Source: DATBJG01 sp963790545
GTDB taxonomy: Bacteria; Acidobacteriota; Vicinamibacteria; Vicinamibacterales; JAMQPK01
Length of the DNA stretch: 64,000 bases
Direction: 5' to 3'
Assembly (NCBI GenBank): GCA_963790545.1
Contig: CAWBPA010000016.1
Coordinates: forward strand, 1-64,000
Part shown: positions 42,725 to 51,575 of the stretch, piece by piece
Layout: each line of letters begins with the position of its first letter
Position numbering within the stretch: position 1 is the stretch's first letter
Translations under genes and position numbers: made by a program
The notes under the pieces: generated by a model
What the model saw: the letters and a program-made list of their open reading frames with translations, nothing else
What the model was told of the DNA's origin: nothing
The model's database searches: none

Positions 42725-45014
42725 GAAGCTCCAGCGTCTGGTGATGCACGCATTCCGCGGTATCCCAACCGAGATGACGGTAGATTTCGGCAGTGGCGAG
42801 AGCACCGTCGTCTACGGCGACAATGGCACTGGGAAGAGCACGATTGCCGATGCGCTCGAGTGGTATTTCACGGGCGATATCGAGCTCTTGTCTCACGAAG
42901 GGCGGCAGCACGCCGTGCGCTATGTCGGCGGCGACGGCGACGACGTCACGTCGGTCGAGGTCCTCACCACCGGTACACTTGGCGGAAAGGTGGTGTTCCC
43001 GGACGAGCGGACGCCTGACCTGTTCCGCGCGCTCCGACGCGAGACGTTCCTGCTTCGCGGACGCACGCTGGCGGATTTCATCAACAAGACCAAGACCGAG
43101 AAATGGAAGGCCCTCGTCGAGATCCTCGGCCTGGACGCGATCGAAAGCCTGCGCGAAGATCTTCAGCGCGCCAGAAACGAGTTGCGCAAGGCATCGAAAG
43201 CCTCGGAAGAAGAGGTCCAAGTGTACCGCCGGACCTTGTCATCGGGCGCCGACACGGTCACCGAAGAAACGGTTCTCATCAATCTCCGGCACATCTGCGG
43301 CATGCTGGGTGTCGATGCGCCGCGATCGTTAGATCAGGTGGTTGAGCCTTCCTGGATCACTGCAGCAGTTGGCGCCAGTGCGGTCCTTTCCGGTTCGTCC
43401 GAGCGCGAGAATCTCCTGGCCGAGATCGGGACGCTCAGGACGCCGGACTTCGAGAAAAGCGCGTTCGAGGCCTGGAATGCGCTCGTGTCTTCAGACCGCG
43501 CGCGCCTTCTGCCGCGCGCGTCGTTGGTGCGTGAGGCGAAACGGCTGTTCGAAACCCAGGCCGTCGATGCGGGACGCTGTCCCCTCTGCGGGCAGAAGGT
43601 GGACGGCAAGGCGCTGGCGCGAAGGATCGAGGGCACGCTCGTCGAGATGATGGAAGCGTCGCGCGATCTCGAGCGCTTCCGCGATCCAGTCGCCCAGCAG
43701 GCGGACGGCCTCGAGGGCGCTCACGCTCTGCGTCTTGCGATTTACGGGCGCGCTCGCGGAATGGCGGTGGAGATCCCGCCTGTTCCCGCCCTGCCTGACA
43801 CCAGGATCCAAGACAACGTCGATGCGCTCGCACCTGTCGACATTGAGGCGATCACGAGGCATCTCTCCGAAATGCGTCAGTGGGACCGAGCGGCGGGCAA
43901 GCTCGCGCGACAGGTCTCGCCGGCCGAACCCAGCACGCGCGATTCCCAACTGGTCATGCTGGCTGCGCTCTGCCAACAGATAAGTGCCTGGCGGCAGGCA
44001 GAGAAGAAGAACGCCCGGGCGCTGCGGGCGCTGAACCTTGCCGAGACGGTCTTCGACGCGTATCAGAGAAAGCAAAAGGACGATTTGGGCGAGCTCCTAG
44101 GCGACATTAGCGGCCGAGTCGCGAAGATCTACTCGACGCTCCATCCGGGCGAGGATCTCGACGCGGTGAGCATCGAGCCGTGGACGGCTAAAGGAGTCGA
44201 GCTCGCCATCGACTTCTACGGATCACGGCAGCGCCCTCCTCACGGTGTTCTCAGCGAGTCACACCTGAACTCGCTCGCGATAGCCCTCTTCCTGGCGATG
44301 GCCGAAAGCTTCAACGAGAAACTCGGGTTCCTGATACTCGACGATGTGATCAACAGTTTCGACGTCGAACACCGCGGACGGCTCGCCGAGCTTCTCGCCG
44401 ACGGATTCTCGGATTGGCAGGTCATCGTCCTTACTCACGACCAGCAGTTCTTCGAACACCTCAGCCGCCGAGCACCATCCTGGCGAAAGATCGAATTCAC
44501 CTCGTGGAGCTACGCCTCGGGACCGCGCACGACGAAATACGAAACGAGCGGCATGCTCGCGGCCGCGCGCGAACGGCTGGAGAGCGGGGACGTTCAGGGC
44601 GCTGCGACCAAGGCACGTCGCGCGCTCGAGGAACTGCTGCAGGAGGTGTGCGAGGCACTGTGGGCGCCCCTCCCCTTCCGCCGCGGCCAGGCGAACGACA
44701 AGCGGGAAATCGGCGAGCTGTTCAAAGGTCTTCGGCGTACGCTCAAGGAGCACGCCAAGGCCCACCTGGAGGAGGTCGAGCCCATCTTCAAGCATCTGGA
44801 GGCGGATGTTGGAGCGACGTTGAATGTCGCGGCCCACGCCAGCCGAGGCCGCTCCGGAGCAAGCGAAGTGAAAGCGGCGCTCCAACGTATTGAGGCGCTC
44901 GACGGTCGCTGGTCGTGCCCGGCATGCGGGACGCGCGTCTGGCACAAAGGCACGCCCGACGCCACACGCTGCAGGTGCGGGAAAGCTTCATTCCCGCCGG
45001 CTGCCGTTGGCTAA
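42717..45014 (+). CDS. Rad50/SMC-like AAA ATPase with C-terminal zinc ribbon
   Basis: The 765-residue protein has Walker A GDNGTGKST (34-42), a CxxC zinc-hook motif (C288-C291, CPLC) in the middle, a signature-like LSESHLNSL (512-520), Walker B FLILDD (538-543) and a histidine switch at H574 (LTHDQQ). The helices between heads and hook are short for Rad50 (about 140-180 residues). After the ATPase lies an extra helical region (about 612-725), then a zinc ribbon (C734, C737, C752, C754). There is no nuclease partner gene beside it. Solitary RecF/Rad50-like ATPases of this size are frequent in antiphage systems. A coupled 53-residue gene precedes it. Confidence 0.8.
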   Translation: MNEKLQRLVMHAFRGIPTEMTVDFGSGESTVVYGDNGTGKSTIADALEWYFTGDIELLSHEGRQHAVRYVGGDGDDVTSVEVLTTGTLGGKVVFPDERTPDLFRALRRETFLLRGRTLADFINKTKTEKWKALVEILGLDAIESLREDLQRARNELRKASKASEEEVQVYRRTLSSGADTVTEETVLINLRHICGMLGVDAPRSLDQVVEPSWITAAVGASAVLSGSSERENLLAEIGTLRTPDFEKSAFEAWNALVSSDRARLLPRASLVREAKRLFETQAVDAGRCPLCGQKVDGKALARRIEGTLVEMMEASRDLERFRDPVAQQADGLEGAHALRLAIYGRARGMAVEIPPVPALPDTRIQDNVDALAPVDIEAITRHLSEMRQWDRAAGKLARQVSPAEPSTRDSQLVMLAALCQQISAWRQAEKKNARALRALNLAETVFDAYQRKQKDDLGELLGDISGRVAKIYSTLHPGEDLDAVSIEPWTAKGVELAIDFYGSRQRPPHGVLSESHLNSLAIALFLAMAESFNEKLGFLILDDVINSFDVEHRGRLAELLADGFSDWQVIVLTHDQQFFEHLSRRAPSWRKIEFTSWSYASGPRTTKYETSGMLAAARERLESGDVQGAATKARRALEELLQEVCEALWAPLPFRRGQANDKREIGELFKGLRRTLKEHAKAHLEEVEPIFKHLEADVGATLNVAAHASRGRSGASEVKAALQRIEALDGRWSCPACGTRVWHKGTPDATRCRCGKASFPPAAVG

Positions 45015-45029
45015 CTTCGTTCGAATGTC

Positions 45030-47336
45030 GTGCCCGTGATCGGCAAACGACTCGGTCATTACCTGGTGTTGGAGAAGCTCGGGAGCGGCGGCATGGGAGA
45101 GGTGTACGTCGCCGAGGATACCCGACTCAGTCGGCGCGTGGCTCTCAAGTTTCTTCGTCCAGAAGTCGCCGCAACGCGCGACAGTCGCGGGCGGTTCCAG
45201 CGCGAAGCGAAGGCGGCGGCCGCCCTCAATCATCCCAACATCGTTCACCTCTACTCGGTGGAGGAGTCTGACGATCTCGTTTTCATCACGATGGAGCTCG
45301 TTCATGGCCGCAGCTTGCGCGAGCTTTTGCGGGACGGCGCTGCGCTCCCGCTCGCGAAAACGGTGGCGTTCGCGGCTCAGATGGCCGAAGGGCTTGCGTG
45401 TGCTCATGCCGCGGGAATCGTGCACCGGGATTTGAAGCCCGGCAACGTGATGATTACCGACGAGGAGCGCGTCAAGATCCTCGACTTCGGCGTCGCGAAG
45501 TTCCTCGAGCCAATGTCGACGCCGGATCCGGAGCGACCGACCACGACGACTGAAGAAGGCACCGGCGTGGGACGCGCGGTCGGAACGGCCGGCTATATGT
45601 CTCCTGAACAGGCGCTCGGGACGGCGGTCGACGCGCGCACGGATCTGTTCGCGCTTGGCGTCGTGGTGTTCGAAATGGCGACCGGACGAGCACCGTTTCA
45701 AGGCGATACGCCCGCAGCGGTTTTCGATCAGCTCTTGAACCGCCAGCCTCCTTCGCCGCTCACATTGAACCCGACGCTGCCCAAATCTCTCGAGTCCATC
45801 ATCGATAAGGCTCTCGAAAAGGATCCTGCGCGACGCTATGGGTCGGCCGGCGAGTTCCTGCAGGATCTGCGAGGGGTGGACCCTTCGATCCTTACAAGTG
45901 GCATCCCCGTGAGGACTTCGACTGAGCCGAGGATGTCATCCTCGATCGTCGTGCTGCCGTTCGTCGATCTGAGTCCAGGAAAGGACCAGGAGTACTTTTG
46001 TCACGGGATCACAGAGGAGATCATCAACGCGCTGACCCGCATTCCGGGGCTGCGCGTGATCTCCCGAACCTCGGCTTTTGCGTTTCAGGGCAAAGGTCTC
46101 GAGGTCACCGAGATCGGCAGGAGATTGAGAGTGGAAACGGCTCTCGAGGGGAGCGTGCGCAAATCAGGTAATCGCGTGCGTGTCACGGCGCAACTCGTGA
46201 ACGCCGAGGATGGCTACCAGAGGTGGTCGAAGCGTTTCGATCGCGAGCTCTCGGACGTTTTTGAAATTCAGGACGAGATAGCGGCAACCATCCTGAACGA
46301 GTTCCGGATGAGTCGCGATACCCCGCGAGCGGAGCGAGCGTCGCTCAACGTGACCGCGCACGACGCGTACCTGAAAGGGATGTACGCCCTCAACAAGTGG
46401 ACGGACGTCGCAATGCGCCAGGCTCTCGCGGACTTCGGGCACGCCATTGCCGAGGATGCCGACTTCGCGCCGGCGTACGCCGCCCTGGCGGAAGCGCACA
46501 TCTGGTATTACTCGGGCCTGGGTGTCCTTCCGGCTCACGAAACGGTGCCGCACGCGCGATCGGCGGTCGAGAAGGCGCTGCAACTCGATCCCAGCCTCGC
46601 GCATGCTCACAAAGTCCGCGGCTTGATTGCCATGAACCACGACTGGGATCGCAGAGGAGCGGAGCACGCGCTCACTCGCGCGCTCGAGCTCGGCCCGGGC
46701 TCGGCGTCCACGCATCTGTGGAACGCATGGCGGCTCGGGCTGCTGGAAAAGCGGCACGATCTGGCCCTCGTCGAACTGGAAGAGGCGGAGCGGCTGGACC
46801 CTCTCGATCTTCAGGTGAAGACACAGATTGGCTACGTCCACCATTTCCGCCACGATCTCGATCGCGCCGTCGCGCAGTTCGACAAGGTCGTCGCGCTCGA
46901 ACCTTCCTTCGCATTTGCGCACTATGCGCTGGGTGATGCCTGTACGCAAAGGGGGCAGTACGACCGCGCGATCGCCGAGTACAACAAGGCCATCGAGCTC
47001 GGTGGGCGGTTCGTCAACCACATTGGTGTCCTCGGCTACGCCTACGGCAGATCGGGAAACCGCGACCGTGCCAACGCGCACCTCCAGGAATTGACGGCGC
47101 ATGCCGCGGACAGCTACGTGTCCCCTATGTGGTTCGCGCTGATCCATCTTGGCCGGTCTGATCGCGAGAGCCTCTTCGACTCGCTGAATCGTGCCTTCGA
47201 GGAACGCGATGGGTCGCTGATTCTGATCACCGCAGCGGTCGAATTCGATCCTGTGCGCGAGGATCCCCGATTCAAGGCGCTTCTCGACAAAATGGGCCTC
47301 AGCTATCTGGCGGCATCTCCCCCTGTGACCATGTGA
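45030..47336 (+). CDS. Serine/threonine protein kinase with FlgO-like and TPR domains
   Basis: The 768-residue protein starts at GTG 45030. The kinase has GSGGMGEVY (19-27), K40, HRDLKPGN with D134, DFG with D152, and GTAGYMSPEQ. A FlgO-like/adenylate-cyclase-associated domain follows at about 307-420 (VVLPFVDLSPGKDQEYFCHG), then TPR repeats to the end. Relatives in Acidobacteriota often have a transmembrane segment between kinase and TPRs; none is visible here, so this may be a soluble kinase. It starts 15 bases after the ATPase stop and may share its transcript. Confidence 0.93.
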   Translation: MPVIGKRLGHYLVLEKLGSGGMGEVYVAEDTRLSRRVALKFLRPEVAATRDSRGRFQREAKAAAALNHPNIVHLYSVEESDDLVFITMELVHGRSLRELLRDGAALPLAKTVAFAAQMAEGLACAHAAGIVHRDLKPGNVMITDEERVKILDFGVAKFLEPMSTPDPERPTTTTEEGTGVGRAVGTAGYMSPEQALGTAVDARTDLFALGVVVFEMATGRAPFQGDTPAAVFDQLLNRQPPSPLTLNPTLPKSLESIIDKALEKDPARRYGSAGEFLQDLRGVDPSILTSGIPVRTSTEPRMSSSIVVLPFVDLSPGKDQEYFCHGITEEIINALTRIPGLRVISRTSAFAFQGKGLEVTEIGRRLRVETALEGSVRKSGNRVRVTAQLVNAEDGYQRWSKRFDRELSDVFEIQDEIAATILNEFRMSRDTPRAERASLNVTAHDAYLKGMYALNKWTDVAMRQALADFGHAIAEDADFAPAYAALAEAHIWYYSGLGVLPAHETVPHARSAVEKALQLDPSLAHAHKVRGLIAMNHDWDRRGAEHALTRALELGPGSASTHLWNAWRLGLLEKRHDLALVELEEAERLDPLDLQVKTQIGYVHHFRHDLDRAVAQFDKVVALEPSFAFAHYALGDACTQRGQYDRAIAEYNKAIELGGRFVNHIGVLGYAYGRSGNRDRANAHLQELTAHAADSYVSPMWFALIHLGRSDRESLFDSLNRAFEERDGSLILITAAVEFDPVREDPRFKALLDKMGLSYLAASPPVTM

Positions 47337-47521
47337 TTGCACGTTGGTCGTCAAAACATCGACGCGCGCCATCATCGCGTGAACGCATTGGGACGAGCGC
47401 GCCCAGGGGCGGGTCATGTGGATGGGCATCGCCCTCTACGCGCTGGTCGTCGGCGCAGCGGTCGCCGCGAGCGTGCCTCGATAGGGCTTAGCCTCAGACG
47501 CAGTTAGATACGTCGAGACGA

Positions 47522-47755
47522 TCATCGCGAGTTGCGTGCCGCCCTAATAAGGTCCGCCGCGCTGCGCTTCAGCTTACGGACCGATCGGGTGGACAATCGC
47601 GCCAGCACTTCAGCACGCGTCGGACGCTCGAGTGCTTTGCCGACCTCGCGCAGAATGTAGTCGGACATCGACATGCCTTCCATGGCCGCACGGGCCTTGA
47701 GGCGGCGGTGGAACTCGAGAGGCACGTTCCGAATCTGGACCATGGTGGATGACAT
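47522..47755 (-). CDS. FitA-like RHH antitoxin (orphan)
   Basis: From ATG 47755 the 77-residue protein starts MVQIRNVPLEFHRRLKARAA after four residues and has EGMSMSDYILREVGKALERP, the FitA-type RHH motif. FitA-type antitoxins normally have a PIN-domain FitB toxin right behind them. Here the following 180 bases on the minus strand hold no PIN domain, so the toxin is missing or unlinked. Confidence 0.8.
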   Translation of the reverse strand: MSSTMVQIRNVPLEFHRRLKARAAMEGMSMSDYILREVGKALERPTRAEVLARLSTRSVRKLKRSAADLIRAARNSR

Positions 47756-47889
47756 GAAATAATGATGCGTGCATCGTGTTCTCATGTCCACTAGCCACGG
47801 ATTTGAGGTCCCTTTCTGCGCACCAGGGTTCGGCTGGCACTCTGAGATTCCGCTGGCGTGGAGTACTCTAAAGAGACCCTGAAGGCTTC

Positions 47890-49024
47890 ATGCGGCACGT
47901 GATCGTCTGGTTCGTCCTTGTCTTGACCGGCATGCTCCAGCCGGTCGCGCAGGAGCGCGCTCGCGAGCGGATCGACGTGTCGAAGATTGGCCCGCAGGTG
48001 GGCGAGCGCGTCCCGGACTTCAGCCTGGTCGACCAGACGGGCAGCACGCGAAACCTGCAGTCGATCATGGGACCTCGCGGCGCGATGCTCGTGTTCATCC
48101 GCTCGGCCGACTGGTGACCGTTCTGCCGCACGCAGCTCGTCGAGCTGCAAGGTCGCGTCGCCGAGTTGCAGAAGAGCGGTCTCGGGCTGGCCGTCATCAG
48201 CTACGATTCGCGCGACCTGCTCGCCGACTTCAGCACGCGGCACCGCATCAGCGTACCCGCTCCTCTCCGATGCCGGGTCTGCCACCATCAGGCGTTACGG
48301 CATCCTCAACACCGTCATCGAGGAGGCCCTCGGACCGAACGGTAAGGATCCGGCCGTTCTTGCGGATCTGCAGCGGTACGTGACGGTCACGCAGGCTGCC
48401 GAGCGATTCAGGGGCATCGCGTTCCCCGGCACCTTCATGCTCGACCGTCAGGGTCGGGTGACCTCGCGGTTTTTCGAAGACTACTACTGGGAACGGCATA
48501 CGGTCTCGAACATCATGCTGCAGCTGGGCGTCGCGGGCACGCCGGTTCAGGCGACGCAGGCGTCCACTGAGCATCTCGACCTGCGCGCCTACCCAAGCGA
48601 CGCCGCGGTCGCCCTCGGAACCCGCTTTTCACTCGTGGTGAACATCACGCCCAAACGGAACATGCACGTCTACGCGCCGGGTGCCGCGGCGTACCGGGTC
48701 GTCACCCTGAACATCACACCGCAGCCGCATGTGCGCACGATGCCAATGCGGTATCCTCCTTCGGAGATCTATCACTTCGTGCCGCTGAACGAGCGCGTGC
48801 CCGTATTCCAGAAGCCGTTCACGCTGATGGTGGAAGTGGTTCCGGAAGCCACCGCGGAAGCGCGCAAGGCGCTCGGGGGACAAGCTGAGCTCGTGATCGC
48901 CGGGACCCTCGAGTACCAGGCGTGCGACGACAAGATCTGCTACAACCCGGTGTCGCTTCCGCTCTCGTGGAAAGTCGCCCTGACACCGAACGTTCCGGGC
49001 GCCACACCGCCCGCAAAGCCGTAA
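47890..49024 (+). CDS. Redoxin-DsbD-alpha fusion, probable selenoprotein (UxxC; also frameshifted)
   Basis: After a signal peptide the first part is a redoxin/peroxiredoxin domain: IGPQVGERVPDFSLVDQTG, then FIRSADW. Codon 76 is TGA (48115-48117), followed in frame by PFCRTQLVELQ. Relatives read DWCPFC or DWUPFC, so TGA occupies the catalytic cysteine position and the motif is U76-x-x-C79. A 7-bp hairpin (48132-48148) with a GTC loop starts 21 bases after the TGA, where a bacterial SECIS belongs. A single-base frameshift near 48250 separates RHRIS from YPLLSDAGSATIRR. The C-terminal 150 residues form a DsbD N-terminal-like domain with CDDKIC, so electrons may pass between the two domains in the periplasm. 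Confidence 0.8.
48132..48148 (+). promoter_or_regulatory. Candidate bacterial SECIS hairpin
   Basis: GCAGCTC and GAGCTGC pair perfectly around a GTC loop. The loop begins 22 nucleotides after the in-frame TGA and has G in its first position, as the bacterial SECIS model requires (loop 16-37 nucleotides after UGA, G among its first two bases). It lies within the coding sequence, as bacterial SECIS elements do. Confidence 0.65.
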
Positions 49025-49028
49025 CTCA

Positions 49029-49053
49029 CCTTCCGTGAACCTCAGGCGGAAGG
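49029..49053. terminator. Hairpin between convergent genes, probable bidirectional terminator
   Basis: CCTTCCG and CGGAAGG form a 7-bp stem around an 11-base loop, directly after the selenoprotein stop and before the end of the convergent glycosyltransferase gene. There is no long T run, so it is only a probable terminator. Confidence 0.45.
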
Positions 49054-49060
49054 GTCCGCG

Positions 49061-50293
49061 CTACGGAATAAACGTCCGCGTCGCGTGGGCAGCCTTTCGA
49101 TGCACGGTCATCATGACGAGCACGACGAACAGGACGAGCGTGCCAAAGAAATACGGCGAGCCTGCCTCGTAGATGAGCGCCAGTCTTCGCCCGCCAAAGA
49201 GAAGCGGCAGAATCGTGGCCGGCGCGGCAATGGCCACGAGACCGATCAGAATCGAGCGCTTGTCAGGGGGCGGCGGCCGACGAACCAGAAGGGCGACGAG
49301 GGCCACGGCAGGGACGAACAGCGCCACGAAGTAGCGACGCTGCGTGTGCGGCGAGGCGAGCACGATGCCGGTCATGACGATTGAGAATTCCAACAACCTC
49401 ACCACTGGATCGTGGCTGTGACGCCACACGGCAGCCAGGGCGGCAAGGCCGAGCCCGAAAAGACCGACCAGCCAGATGGCATTGACCACCGCCAGCGGAA
49501 GATCGGCGACGCTCGCTTCGATATGAGAGACATCCGCATGCCCCGGCGTGAGGTACCGCACGAGGACGCCGCGAAGGGCATAGTTGTCGTCCTCACCCAC
49601 CTTCTCGGCGGCATACGTTGCAAATGCCCGCAGCTCCCGCGCGTTCGCGGCGGACCCCATGACGAGGGCCGGCGCCAGGATGAGGAGCGCCAGGATTGCG
49701 GCGGTCGCCAGACAGACGGCTCCTCGTCGTCGCACAGCGAAGTACGCCAGCAGGGCGACCGGCGTGATTTTGGTCGCGATGGCGACCGCGAGCGCAGCAG
49801 CGGGCAGCAGTACGGACCCCGCTTCGGCTCTGTCGTAGGCGAACACCATTAACGTGACGCACAGGAAATGGACGTTGCCGAAGCGCAATTCCTCTGCGAT
49901 GTATCCCCCGACGATCAGGAATGCGATGAGGAACACGTGCCGTCGCCCTTCCGACAGACCAGCGTGGCGGGCAACCGTCGCGCCGACGTACCACAGAGCC
50001 GCGAGCTTCAGCGCGAAGAACGCGAGAGCGGCGAGCTCCAGCGGCAGCCATCCAAACGGAACGAACAGGAACGCGATGGCCGGCAGATATCGGAACCCTT
50101 GCGAGGGACCCGGCGTTCCACCGTACGCCTCGGCCGGATAGAACTCGTAGTGGCCGGCAATCACCTGGCGAGCCGCGCGATGGTAGACGGGGAAATCGAT
50201 TGAGCGAGTTGCGGCCTCTCGAGCGAGCAGCGCAAGGAGGATGAGCAGGACCGCCAACCCCGCACGCTGAAGCCAGATCAGTCTCACGCTCAT
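49061..50293 (-). CDS. Glycosyltransferase 87 (DUF2029) family membrane protein
   Basis: From ATG 50293 the 410-residue protein has about ten membrane spans, starting VLLILLALLAREAATRSIDF with the loop FPVYHRAARQVIAGH and the conserved GFRYLPAIAFLFVPFGWLPL. These are GT87-type polyprenol-phosphate sugar-dependent transferase features. Its ATG overlaps the upstream GT2 stop by four bases. The pair would make a polyprenyl-phosphate sugar and then transfer it outside the membrane. Confidence 0.87.
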   Translation of the reverse strand: MSVRLIWLQRAGLAVLLILLALLAREAATRSIDFPVYHRAARQVIAGHYEFYPAEAYGGTPGPSQGFRYLPAIAFLFVPFGWLPLELAALAFFALKLAALWYVGATVARHAGLSEGRRHVFLIAFLIVGGYIAEELRFGNVHFLCVTLMVFAYDRAEAGSVLLPAAALAVAIATKITPVALLAYFAVRRRGAVCLATAAILALLILAPALVMGSAANARELRAFATYAAEKVGEDDNYALRGVLVRYLTPGHADVSHIEASVADLPLAVVNAIWLVGLFGLGLAALAAVWRHSHDPVVRLLEFSIVMTGIVLASPHTQRRYFVALFVPAVALVALLVRRPPPPDKRSILIGLVAIAAPATILPLLFGGRRLALIYEAGSPYFFGTLVLFVVLVMMTVHRKAAHATRTFIP

Positions 50294-51036
50294 CGAGGGC
50301 CGTACTTTCCGGCGAAGTCGTTCAGACGAATCCGGACGAGGTCGGCGATCATGCGAAGGCCGTCGCGGATCACCCGTACCTTGGTATCGTCGGCGTGACT
50401 CCATCGAACGGACACCTCCCGGGTGCGCAGCCGACGACGCGCGGCCAGGAAGAGAATTTCCGGATCGAAGCCAAAGCCGTCGATGGTCTGTTTCTCGAAG
50501 ATCGAACGCGTCCGATCGCGGTGAAACAGCTTGAACCCGCACTGCGTGTCGTGAAGCTTCAACCCGAGGCCGATGCGCACCAGGCGATTGAACACGATTC
50601 CACCCGTCTCGCGAAACCTGGATTGATGCCGCTCGATATAGCGTCGATCGATGGCGCGCGACCCAATCACGATATCAGCAGGATCCCGCTCCGCGATGTC
50701 GTACAGCTTGTGAAGCTCGTCGATCGGAGTCGAGAGATCCGCGTCGGTGAAGAGGACGTACGTCCCGAGCGCCTTCAGCACGCCGGCCCGGACGCTGTAT
50801 CCCTTGCCGCGGTTTTCGGCATGGTGGATGAGCCGGACGCCCTCGCGTTCGAAACGCCTGACGACCTCGGCCGTTCCATCGGTCGAGCCATCGTCGACGA
50901 CCAGGATCTCGAACGAAAGCGGCGTTCTGCCCAGGCACTCACGCACCTTGCCGAGCGAGTCGGCGATCCGGTGCGATTCATTGAAGGCCGGGATGACGAC
51001 CGAGATCCTCGGCGGAAGCGTGTCGCCGGCGTGCAC
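50290..51036 (-). CDS. GT2 family polyprenyl-phosphate glycosyltransferase
   Basis: From GTG 51036 the 248-residue protein is a dolichyl-phosphate glucose/mannose synthase type GT2: ISVVIPAFNESHRIADSLG, VVDDGSTDGTAEVV, LFTDADLSTPIDEL (the DxD), and LHDTQCGFKLFHRD. It transfers a sugar from a nucleotide to a lipid-phosphate carrier on the inner face. The frame stays open upstream to 51258, but that part encodes remnants of a sigma factor cassette, not this protein. Confidence 0.88.
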   Translation of the reverse strand: MHAGDTLPPRISVVIPAFNESHRIADSLGKVRECLGRTPLSFEILVVDDGSTDGTAEVVRRFEREGVRLIHHAENRGKGYSVRAGVLKALGTYVLFTDADLSTPIDELHKLYDIAERDPADIVIGSRAIDRRYIERHQSRFRETGGIVFNRLVRIGLGLKLHDTQCGFKLFHRDRTRSIFEKQTIDGFGFDPEILFLAARRRLRTREVSVRWSHADDTKVRVIRDGLRMIADLVRIRLNDFAGKYGPR

Positions 51037-51042
51037 GCCGAG

Positions 51043-51255
51043 GAGACTACCGCAGGATGGCCTGCAGGCGGAAGAAGGTGGCCATCCGGAGCTACGGCTT
51101 GGGGTCGAGTGCACCGACCAGTCGACGCGCGAAATCGACCGACGAGGCACGAGGTTGGCTGGTTCGATGGATCGACAGGGCTCTTCTTCACGTCGAGGAC
51201 ATAGTTGACGGCGATTCTGTAGACCCACGTCTTGAGCTTGCTGCGCGCGCTCGGG
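51043..51255 (-). pseudogene. Decayed ECF sigma factor cassette
   Basis: On the minus strand 51190-51252 reads SKLKTWVYRIAVNYVLDVKK, which is region 2 of an ECF sigma factor. 51047-51082 reads ATFFRLQAILR and a stop, which is the C-terminal end of the small membrane protein at 51909. The two ends of a sigma-plus-partner cassette are thus left side by side after deletion of the middle. 51043-51082 matches 51905-51944 in 39 of 40 bases. Confidence 0.55.
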
Positions 51256-51280
51256 CAATGCCGTCAGTGGGTGAATGTGT

Positions 51281-51294
51281 TATAATGTATACAT
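51281..51294 (+). promoter_or_regulatory. -10 element and overlapping operator of the toxin-antitoxin pair
   Basis: A perfect TATAAT at 51281-51286 overlaps the 10-base palindrome ATGTATACAT (51285-51294), 21 bases before the antitoxin ATG. Such an overlap is typical of autorepressed RHH antitoxin operons. Confidence 0.6.
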
Positions 51295-51314
51295 CTTCAT
51301 ATATGCCACCGCTG

Positions 51315-51575
51315 ATGAGCACAACACTATCGGTTCGAATCGACGCCGACACGAAGAAGCGGCTTGAAGTGCTGGCCAGACGCGCGCGGCGCTCCAAGTC
51401 GTTCCTTGCGGCAGAAGCGATCGCGGCCTTCGTTGAAGCAGAGAGCTGGCAACTCGATGAGATTCAAGCTGGTCTCAAGGAGCTCGATGAAGGACGGGGT
51501 GTTGCTCACAAGGACGTCAAGACGTGGGTTCGTTCGTGGGGTCGCAAGCGTGAACGAAAGGCGCCTGGCGTGTGA
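51315..51575 (+). CDS. CopG/RHH antitoxin of a ParE-type pair
   Basis: From ATG 51315 the 86-residue protein starts MSTTLSVRIDADTKKRLEVL and has RRSKSFLAAEAIAAFVE, a typical RHH DNA-binding antitoxin, with a C-terminal tail that would wrap the toxin (LDEIQAGLKELDEGRGV). An ATG at 51303 is an alternative. Its stop overlaps the toxin start. The promoter and operator are at 51281-51294. Confidence 0.9.
   Translation: MSTTLSVRIDADTKKRLEVLARRARRSKSFLAAEAIAAFVEAESWQLDEIQAGLKELDEGRGVAHKDVKTWVRSWGRKRERKAPGV

Noticed and set aside
47416..47484. 22-codon hydrophobic open frame
   Set aside because: No ribosome binding site of note and too short to judge; may be a remnant of a membrane protein.
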